From contig JBKJQB010000054.1 in assembly GCA_046594105.1 (NCBI GenBank), positions 1-5,449 of the forward strand: a stretch of DNA of 5,449 nt, written 5' to 3'. The notes under the pieces are model-generated. The model had not been told where the DNA came from. It did not search any database and worked only from the letters and a program-made list of their open reading frames with translations. Source of the DNA: JBDSGC01 sp046594105 (lineage in GTDB: Bacteria; Acidobacteriota; Thermoanaerobaculia; Gp7-AA8). A program made the position numbers and the translations under genes. Positions 1 to 5,449 of the stretch are shown here, piece after piece (position 1 is the first letter of the stretch; each line of letters opens with the position of its first letter).

Positions 1-15
1 TAGAATAGTTCCAGT

Positions 16-1230
16 TTGAACGTAACCGCTCTTTGCCCGAAATGCCAAAAGCCATTGTCGGGAGGAGTCTGCGGGTCTTGCAGCGACGAACGAGAGTTTC
101 AGCTGGTCCACCGGGAACTGCTGATGCTGGTGTTACTCGCCGTGGCTGCGCTGCCAGCGTATCTGTTCACCAGGCAGATGGCCGGGCTCAACCGGCAGCG
201 TGACTCGCGGATTGCCGCCTACTGGTATCGGCAGGGAGAGCGCGAGCTGGCGAACAAGGCTCCCGATGCCGCGATCACTTCATTACGCCACGCAACCACC
301 GCCGATCGAAACAACGGTGAGTATGCATTTGCTTTGGCCAGGGCTCTCGCCGCCAACGGACATGACGAAGAGGCGAGACTGGCGCTACTGCGGTTGCGGG
401 AAGCTGCGCCGGAAAATCCTCAAATCAACCTCGAGCTGGCGAGACTGTCCGCTCGAGGGCGAGAGATCCCCCAGGCTCTGCTTTACTACCGTCACGCCTT
501 GTACGGAGCCTGGACCGGAGAGAGGATCGACGAACGGAGACGGCAACTTCGGCTCGAGCTGATTCATCTGCTTCTCGATCGCAAACAGGAAAGCAGCGCC
601 CTGGCTGAGCTGCTTGCGCTCAGCGCCGATACGCCGGACACCCCGGTGGCTCACCTCCAGATCGCCCAGCTGTTCATGGAAGCCGGCGATCTCCCACATG
701 CCCTCCGGCATTTCAGTGAAACAGCCCGACTCGATCCGCAGAACGCCGAAGCGCTTCAGGGAGCGGGGGCATCATCATTCCGGCTCGGTGATTACAAGAC
801 CGCGGAGCGTTTCCTGAGGCTGGCTCTGGAACTAGACGCGAGCTCCAGGCCGACGGCACAGCTGCTGGAGACCACACACCTCATTCAATCGAGCGATCCA
901 CTCCTGCCACGTCTCACCGTTCAGGAGCGCGCGGCGCGCCTGAACGCCGCTCTCGATCAATCGGTCAAACATCTGGAGGAATGTGCCGGCAAGGATCAGC
1001 TTGTTCCGGCCTCGCAACCTTCGGAATCAGAGCAACTCCGGAACGAGGCTATGGCCCTGAAGCTGACGATCACCCCGGCGAAACTGCGTCAGGACCCAGA
1101 GCTCGTCCGCACCGGCGCAGACCTCGTCTTCAAAATCGAGGAGAAGGGGATCGGAAGCTGCGGCGAGCCCCAGGGACTGGATCACGCGCTTCTTCTCATC
1201 GGTCGCAAATACAAAGGCATCGAACGATGA
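16..1230 (+). CDS. Zinc-ribbon, membrane-anchored TPR-repeat protein of unknown function
   Basis: 404 residues. The N-terminus has a compact zinc ribbon (C7-P-K-C10 and C19-G-S-C22), then one hydrophobic helix at about residues 34-52. A long helical region follows with TPR-type repeats, clearest at about 67-100, 102-134, 211-243 and 244-277 (the last two contain an A..LDPQN-type turn and a GDY.TAERFLRLALELD pattern). Beyond the ribbon there are only two Cys, C323 (EECAG) and C382 (SCGEP), the latter in a short C-terminal module ending DHALLLIGRKYKG. TPRs normally scaffold protein contacts; the partner is unknown. The start is TTG at 16: an in-frame TAG lies at 1-3, no ATG or GTG lies between, and starting later would remove the zinc ribbon. 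No Shine-Dalgarno motif is visible. Topology is uncertain: the ribbon suggests a cytoplasmic N-terminus, but basic residues cluster just after the helix (R53, R60, R62, R65). The gene overlaps the downstream ClC gene by 4 nt. I do not recognise a named gene. Confidence 0.87.
   Translation: MNVTALCPKCQKPLSGGVCGSCSDEREFQLVHRELLMLVLLAVAALPAYLFTRQMAGLNRQRDSRIAAYWYRQGERELANKAPDAAITSLRHATTADRNNGEYAFALARALAANGHDEEARLALLRLREAAPENPQINLELARLSARGREIPQALLYYRHALYGAWTGERIDERRRQLRLELIHLLLDRKQESSALAELLALSADTPDTPVAHLQIAQLFMEAGDLPHALRHFSETARLDPQNAEALQGAGASSFRLGDYKTAERFLRLALELDASSRPTAQLLETTHLIQSSDPLLPRLTVQERAARLNAALDQSVKHLEECAGKDQLVPASQPSESEQLRNEAMALKLTITPAKLRQDPELVRTGADLVFKIEEKGIGSCGEPQGLDHALLLIGRKYKGIER
1213..1230 (+). 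promoter_or_regulatory. Translational coupling site (weak RBS plus ATGA stop/start overlap)
   Basis: The TGA of the TPR gene (1228-1230) overlaps the ATG of the ClC gene (1227-1229). The only purine-rich stretch upstream is AAAGG at 1213-1217, nine bases before the ATG, so it is a weak ribosome binding site. This arrangement usually means the second gene is translated by ribosomes finishing the first, giving linked expression. It decides the ClC start and argues for one transcript. Confidence 0.7.
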
Positions 1231-2954
1231 AGTTCGGCGCGCTTCTCACCACCGAGAAACTTCGCCTTCGCGAGAACCAGGTGTTTCTCGCGCTGACCAT
1301 TCTGCTCGGAGTCTTCGGCGGTCTCTCCGCGGTGCTCTTTACACTGGCCATCGAAGGGACGAAGCATCTTCTGTTCGGGTCCGCGCCGTCCCCGCTGCGG
1401 TTGCTGGCCGTACCCACCCTGGTCAGCCTGGTGACCGGCTATCTTCTGGCGAAGTTCTTTCCCGACGCCCGCGGCAGCGGCGTGCCTCAGACGGAGGCGG
1501 CGTATCACCTCCACAACGGAGTGATTCCGGCGCGGGTGGTGTTCGGAAAATTTCTCACCGGCGCGCTGTGCGTCGGGTCCGGTCACTCCATGGGCCGCGA
1601 AGGCCCATCCGTGCAGATCGGTGCTGGCATTGCGTCGGTCCTTGGGCGCTGGCTGCGCCTTCCGCCTGCGCGCGTGAAAAGCCTCATTCCCATCGGCGCC
1701 GCCGCGGCACTCTCAGCAGCCTTCAACACGCCTGTGGCAGCTGTCCTGTTCGCGCTCGAAGAGATCATCGGAGACATGAACGCCGCGCTGATCGGGTCCA
1801 CGGTGGTGGCTTCCGTGACCGCCGTCATCGTCGAACGCTCCATCCTCGGCGAAGAGACCCTGTTTCGAGTACCGGCCTACCAACTTGCCAACCCCGCCGA
1901 GTTGATCGGCTATGCCATCCTCGGTGTCGTCGGCGGGATCCTCTCCGTCATTTTCTGCAAGGGCTTGCTCAGTTCACGGAAGCTTTTTCTCCGAATGCCA
2001 GCGTGGAGCCGGAGCCTGCAACCTGCCATCGGAGGGCTGGGCATAGGAATTATGCTGCTCTTCGTGCCGCAGGTGCTGGGCGTCGGGTATGAACACGTTG
2101 ATCAGGCCCTCGATGGCGCCCTTGCCTGGAAGATGCTGCTCATCCTCTGTGGCGCAAAACTGGTCGCTACGATCGTCTCTTATGCCTCGGGAAACGCCGG
2201 CGGAATCTTCGCGCCGAGCCTCTTCATCGGTGCGATGGCCGGCGGTGCGGTGGGAATGGGAATGCACGCGTTCGCCCCCTTTCCCACGGGCAGTCCGGGG
2301 GCGTACGCGCTGGTCGGAATGGGCGCTCTCTTTGCGGGCATCATCCGTGCGCCCATGACGTCGGTCTTCATGGTTTTCGAGCTCACGCAGGATTACAAAA
2401 TCCTGGTGCCACTGATGGTGGCGAACCTGCTCAGCTACCTGATCTCCAGTCGTTTTCAGCAGAAGCCCGTCTATCACGCCTTGCTCGAGCTCGATCACGT
2501 GCATCTGCCCGGACCGGCGACGCGATTCGCCACCAGCACGTTGCGCGCGGGCGACTTCATGAAACCAAATCCGCCCTTCCTTCCTGAAACCGCATCGGTG
2601 AATGATGCATGGAAGCTCATCGTGGACGACCGTTCGTCCTGTTTTCTCGTCGGCAGCGGCAGGAAGATCATCGGGCTCGTGACACGTCAGGCCATCGAGG
2701 AGAGCGTGAGCTCCGGCTCCGGCGACAAGCCGATCACCATGCTGTTGATCCAGGAGTGGGTACATGTTCATGCCGATCACTCGCTCGAGATCGCGCTCGA
2801 TCGATTTCGCCAGAGCCCGGGTCTGCTCCCCGTCGTCAGTCGCGAAGAAGCCAACCGTGTCGAGGGCGTCATCACTCTGGAATCAATTCTCCAGTTCGTG
2901 CAACGAAACCCTCGAGCCGAAGGGGCTGAGATCACCGAGGCATCGCTGGCCTGA
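1227..2954 (+). CDS. ClC-family Cl-/H+ antiporter with C-terminal CBS-domain pair
   Basis: 575 residues. An inner-membrane ClC protein expected to exchange Cl- for H+. Signature motifs appear in order: GSGVP (83-87; S84 equals the central Ser that favours chloride), GREGP (123-127; E125 equals the gating glutamate E148 of the E. coli protein), ALEE (E179 equals the internal proton glutamate E203), GIFAP (326-330) and Y416 in KPVYHAL (equals Y445). Spacings match the E. coli exchanger (S to E 41 residues; E to E 54 versus 55). Having both glutamates points to an antiporter, not a channel. About residues 441-493 and 503-560 form two CBS domains, a cytosolic regulatory module found in only part of the bacterial family. 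Both lack the Asp of the usual G-x-x-T/S-x-x-D nucleotide motif (A489 and S553 instead). ATG 1227 is chosen because the membrane domain begins just after it and it sits in an ATGA overlap with the upstream stop; the open frame extends upstream to 981 but there lies inside the TPR gene. A weak AAAGG is at 1213-1217. Confidence 0.96.
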   Translation: MKFGALLTTEKLRLRENQVFLALTILLGVFGGLSAVLFTLAIEGTKHLLFGSAPSPLRLLAVPTLVSLVTGYLLAKFFPDARGSGVPQTEAAYHLHNGVIPARVVFGKFLTGALCVGSGHSMGREGPSVQIGAGIASVLGRWLRLPPARVKSLIPIGAAAALSAAFNTPVAAVLFALEEIIGDMNAALIGSTVVASVTAVIVERSILGEETLFRVPAYQLANPAELIGYAILGVVGGILSVIFCKGLLSSRKLFLRMPAWSRSLQPAIGGLGIGIMLLFVPQVLGVGYEHVDQALDGALAWKMLLILCGAKLVATIVSYASGNAGGIFAPSLFIGAMAGGAVGMGMHAFAPFPTGSPGAYALVGMGALFAGIIRAPMTSVFMVFELTQDYKILVPLMVANLLSYLISSRFQQKPVYHALLELDHVHLPGPATRFATSTLRAGDFMKPNPPFLPETASVNDAWKLIVDDRSSCFLVGSGRKIIGLVTRQAIEESVSSGSGDKPITMLLIQEWVHVHADHSLEIALDRFRQSPGLLPVVSREEANRVEGVITLESILQFVQRNPRAEGAEITEASLA

Positions 2955-3083
2955 GACTCATTCCGGGACAGCAGGCATTCCGCAAAGTAGCGGTCCGATC
3001 GGCACATCCGGGATATCAACGAACCATCACCCCCGTGCGAACGGCGTGACGGCTGCGGCCAAACGCGCGATGAGCGAAGTGCG
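2955..3083. other. Convergent intergenic gap, no gene seen
   Basis: 129 bases between the stop of the ClC gene and the stop of the peptidase gene on the opposite strand. There is no plausible coding frame with a start and family resemblance. Two weak hairpins can be drawn: CCGC/GCGG at 2980-2983/2990-2993 with a 6-base loop, and a 7-bp bulged stem at 3074-3091 that overlaps the peptidase stop. Neither has a T-run, so a factor-independent terminator is not supported on either strand. Confidence 0.6.
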
Positions 3084-5393
3084 TCACTCGCGCTTCTTCG
3101 GCACCCCGTTCTTCACATACTTGTCGAACCATCGCAGCTCCTCGTAGGCGAGATGTTCGTTGGATTCCATGGCCGAATACCAATGCGGCTCGTGCGGCAG
3201 CATGACCAGACGGGTCACGCCGCCGTTGCCGCGGATGGCCTGGAAGAGCTGTTCGGACTGGAGCGGGGTCGTCCCCGGGTTGGCGTCGTCGGAACCGTGG
3301 ACGATGAGCAGTGGAGCGTGCATTTTGTTGGCGAAGAAGTAGGGGGAGACTTTGAGATAGACATCCTGCGCGTTCCACACCGAGCGGCGCTCGTTCTGGA
3401 AACCGAACGGCGTCAGCGTCTTGTTGTAGGCGCCGCTGGTGGCCACGCCAGCTCGGAATAGATCGGTGTGGGCGATGAGGTTCGCGGTCATCATCGCGCC
3501 GTGGCTGTGACCGGTCACGCCGATGCGGTCGCGATCGACCACTCCGAGCTCCACCGCTTTGTCCACCGCGGCCTGGGCGTCATCCACCAGCTGATCGATG
3601 TACGTGTCATAGGCCTTCTGCGGGTCCCCCACGATCGGAAATGCCGCATTGTCGATGAGCGCGTATCCGGAGAGAAGCAGAAGTTGATAGTTGCGTAAGC
3701 GGGTGAAGTACTGCTCGGAGCCGCTGATCTCACCGGCAGTCTTGGCGTTGGCGTAGTCGAGTGGGTAGGCATAGAGGATCGCCGGTACGCGCGTACCCTC
3801 CTTGTAGTCTGGCGGGGTGTAGAGCGTGAACGAGAGCTCCACTCCATCCTTTCGCTTGTACGTCACCAGCCGTTTCTTGATGGCGCGCACGGCGGGCGTG
3901 GGGTGGGGAAGGTGCGTCACGGCGCGCGCCGTCGAGGCCACCGTTGCCTCGCCTGGGGCGGAGGTCCGCAGCGGTGCTCCGAGCGTGCGCAGCATGAGGT
4001 TGGGCGGTTCCGTGGGGGTCTGGCGCCATGTGAGAAGCGCGTTGGTGGCGTCGCCGGCGAAGGACAGGAAGGATTCGTACGCGTCCCGGCCGGTGCGGAA
4101 GAGGCGTCGCGACTTGCCGGTACGAAGATCAAAACTGTCGAGGAACGGACGGTCGCCCGCCGTCGATGCCCCCTGGCCGCTCAGGAAAATCGTGTCGTCC
4201 TTCTGACGTACCGCCCACTGGCCGTTCGGCAGGACGCGATAGACCGGCTGACCGGGATTCTCATAAGACTCGTCGCTCGAGAGGTCCCAGATCACCCGCG
4301 GCTTCGTCTCGGCGTGATCGGCGTCGATGAGGAAGGTGCGCCGCCAGTGCCGGTTGTCGTCGTACTCCTGGAGCAGACCGACACCGCGTCGCTCGCTCCA
4401 GTCGAGCCCTGAGTATCGCTGCTCCGTGCGCGCGATCTCGACGGGGTTTGCCGTGAACGGCGCGATCTGCATGAGCACCTTGTCGCGCGCCGGAACCTTC
4501 GCCTTCCAGTCTCCGCCGTCGAGCGCCTCGGCCCACACCAGCGTCGCCGGCTCGGTAGGGCGCCACTCGTGGTTGCGTGGACCGGTGGGCACGCCGTGAA
4601 TGGGCACGTGATCCGCGACCGGCAACTGCGCGAGCGGCGTCTGTTTCCCGGAGCGGTTCCAGACTTCGACGTCATGCGCAAAGCGACCGTAGGTCACCGA
4701 ATAGGAGTACGGCTTACGGATCGACGTGACCAGGATGTGCTCGCCGTCGGGTGCGATCTCCACTTCGCTCAGGACTGCGGGCGCGCCGACTTTGGTGATC
4801 GCGCCAGTCCCGACATCGACGAGCGCGAGCTGGCTGGTGCCGTAATACTCGAAGAGTGCCGCATCGGCCTGGTTTCGCAGCGTGTCCCGCGCCTCATAGG
4901 TGCTGAACTCGCCTCCTCCCGTCGATTCCTGAATGCGTGGGCCCTCGGTTCCGGCCGCTGCGGCCGGCTCCGCGCCGATGTCGTCGGGGACGAGTTTGAC
5001 CAGAAGGGTCTTGTTGTCCGACGCCCACTGCAGCGAGCTGCCGAGCATCGGATTGAGCCGCAAATTGCCGATCCGGTGCGTCGTGCCGTCACGGCCTCCA
5101 GCCCAGAGCTCCACGGCATCGCCAGAGGTATTGCGGAACGCGAAGCTCACGCCGTCAGGGGCCCATGAGAAGCCGTCCGCGCAGCCGCCAGGTGGCAGGG
5201 CGATGTTTGTCTCGCGACGCGTCGCGATGTCCACAACCGAGAGTGTCTGAGCACAGGGTGCCACCCCGTAACCGCCCGGAGTGTCGTGCTTGCGGCGCGT
5301 CCGTGGTTCCACGCGCACCCCAGCCAATTTCAGAAACGGCTCAGCCACCTGCGCCATCGGTGGGTACTCGACCCACGAAACCAGAAGCGTGCT
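3084..5393 (-). CDS. S9 (prolyl oligopeptidase) family serine peptidase, S9D glutamyl endopeptidase-like, 5'-truncated
   Basis: Residues are numbered from the internal ATG at 5357-5355, which gives 757. An N-terminal beta-propeller (about 1-480) precedes an alpha/beta-hydrolase domain (about 494-757). The catalytic triad is readable: S618 in GHSHG (codon at 3506-3504), D691 in GSDDANPGT and H725 in PHEPHWYSA. The stretches SGAYNKTLTPFGFQNE and ALFEYYGTSQLALVD, with an IQES segment before the latter, closely resemble chloroplast glutamyl endopeptidase and its bacterial S9D relatives, which cut after Glu and are usually exported. Activity and specificity here are inferred. The internal ATG is not the true start: the frame stays open upstream, and the preceding residues (STLLVSWVEYPP) joined to MAQVAEPFLKLAGVRVEP match the family pattern 'PPIAELAEPxLRLAGLRI', which normally lies some tens of residues after a signal peptide. 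That N-terminus, with any signal peptide, is missing because the sequence folds back at about 5393. The end given is the last codon before the inverted copy. The frame remains open through 5447, but those residues are not believed to belong to the protein. The gene is single, convergent with the ClC operon, and its promoter is outside the window. Confidence 0.93.
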   Translation of the reverse strand, partial: STLLVSWVEYPPMAQVAEPFLKLAGVRVEPRTRRKHDTPGGYGVAPCAQTLSVVDIATRRETNIALPPGGCADGFSWAPDGVSFAFRNTSGDAVELWAGGRDGTTHRIGNLRLNPMLGSSLQWASDNKTLLVKLVPDDIGAEPAAAAGTEGPRIQESTGGGEFSTYEARDTLRNQADAALFEYYGTSQLALVDVGTGAITKVGAPAVLSEVEIAPDGEHILVTSIRKPYSYSVTYGRFAHDVEVWNRSGKQTPLAQLPVADHVPIHGVPTGPRNHEWRPTEPATLVWAEALDGGDWKAKVPARDKVLMQIAPFTANPVEIARTEQRYSGLDWSERRGVGLLQEYDDNRHWRRTFLIDADHAETKPRVIWDLSSDESYENPGQPVYRVLPNGQWAVRQKDDTIFLSGQGASTAGDRPFLDSFDLRTGKSRRLFRTGRDAYESFLSFAGDATNALLTWRQTPTEPPNLMLRTLGAPLRTSAPGEATVASTARAVTHLPHPTPAVRAIKKRLVTYKRKDGVELSFTLYTPPDYKEGTRVPAILYAYPLDYANAKTAGEISGSEQYFTRLRNYQLLLLSGYALIDNAAFPIVGDPQKAYDTYIDQLVDDAQAAVDKAVELGVVDRDRIGVTGHSHGAMMTANLIAHTDLFRAGVATSGAYNKTLTPFGFQNERRSVWNAQDVYLKVSPYFFANKMHAPLLIVHGSDDANPGTTPLQSEQLFQAIRGNGGVTRLVMLPHEPHWYSAMESNEHLAYEELRWFDKYVKNGVPKKRE

Positions 5394-5449
5394 GGCGCAG
5401 GTGGCTGAGCCGTTTCTGAAATTGGCTGGGGTGCGCGTGGAACCACGGA
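5300..5449. repeat. Perfect 57-bp inverted repeat with 36-bp spacer, reaching the window end
   Basis: Bases 5300-5356 and 5393-5449 are exact reverse complements over all 57 positions; 5357-5392 is the spacer. The left arm is peptidase coding sequence (codons 1-19 counted from the internal ATG). The right arm therefore repeats the same codons on the + strand, with CTG in place of ATG at the inner junction (5392-5394). Pairing stops at the inner edge at 5357/5392, while the outer edge is set only by the end of the sequence, so the repeat could be longer. The arms include a short pair GCGCCA (5351-5356) and TGGCGC (5393-5398), which could have served as self-priming microhomology. Most likely a fold-back chimera at a contig end. 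Confidence 0.95.

Noticed and set aside
981..1226. Open frame extending the ClC gene 82 codons upstream
   Set aside because: It lies inside the TPR coding region, its translation is Arg/Pro-rich with no ClC resemblance, and the ClC protein is complete from ATG 1227.
1974..2780. 268-codon open frame on the - strand
   Set aside because: It is antisense to the ClC gene, rich in His, Arg and Glu as expected of a shadow frame in high-GC DNA, and has no recognisable domain.
3074..3091. Bulged 7-bp hairpin with a 3-base loop at the peptidase stop codon, considered as a terminator
   Set aside because: It overlaps the end of the coding sequence and no T-run follows on either strand, so it is probably chance in GC-rich DNA.
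3903..4412. 169-codon open frame on the + strand, and the neighbouring 4569-5168 frame
   Set aside because: Both are antisense to the well-supported S9 peptidase and show only the composition of a complementary frame.
5300..5449. Inverted repeat considered as transposon ends, an attachment site or a phase-variation switch
   Set aside because: The arms are peptidase coding sequence, the 36-base spacer encodes further peptidase residues, there is no recombinase or transposase nearby, and the outer edge coincides with the end of the sequence.
5393..5449. Second copy of the peptidase N-terminal codons on the + strand as a divergent paralogue
   Set aside because: It is identical to the left arm at every base, which a paralogue would not be, and it begins with CTG at an artefact-like junction.

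Overview
The window is high-GC bacterial DNA (GC bias at third codon positions, Shine-Dalgarno-poor starts). It carries two genes on the + strand that converge on one gene on the - strand. The gene mix is a TPR protein with a zinc ribbon and one membrane anchor, a ClC antiporter with a CBS pair, and an S9D-type glutamyl endopeptidase-like secreted peptidase. This would fit an acidobacterium or a related soil lineage such as Gemmatimonadota. That placement is an inference from gene style; nothing in the window is a taxonomic marker.

Positions 16-1230 (+) encode a 404-residue protein of unknown function: an N-terminal CxxC...CxxC zinc ribbon, one transmembrane helix, several TPR repeats and a Cys-containing C-terminal module. 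Its stop codon overlaps the ATG of the next gene (ATGA, 1227-1230), so the two are almost certainly co-transcribed and translationally coupled. Positions 1227-2954 (+) encode a 575-residue ClC-family protein with all the residues expected of a Cl-/H+ exchanger, followed by two CBS domains.

Positions 2955-3083 are a short convergent intergenic gap with no convincing terminator. Positions 3084 to about 5393 (-) encode a large prolyl-oligopeptidase-family (S9) serine peptidase, closest by motif to the S9D glutamyl endopeptidases. It has a beta-propeller half followed by an alpha/beta-hydrolase half with Ser, Asp and His in place. The gene is incomplete at its 5' end.

The most unusual structure is at the right edge. 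The last 57 bases (5393-5449) are an exact reverse complement of 5300-5356, separated by 36 bases, and the repeat runs to the very last base. It duplicates, in inverted orientation, the first codons of the peptidase and replaces the expected upstream part of that gene. The simplest reading is a fold-back chimera at a contig end, not a biological palindrome. No previously undescribed system is supported here; the least understood element is the zinc-ribbon/TPR membrane protein coupled to the ClC exchanger.
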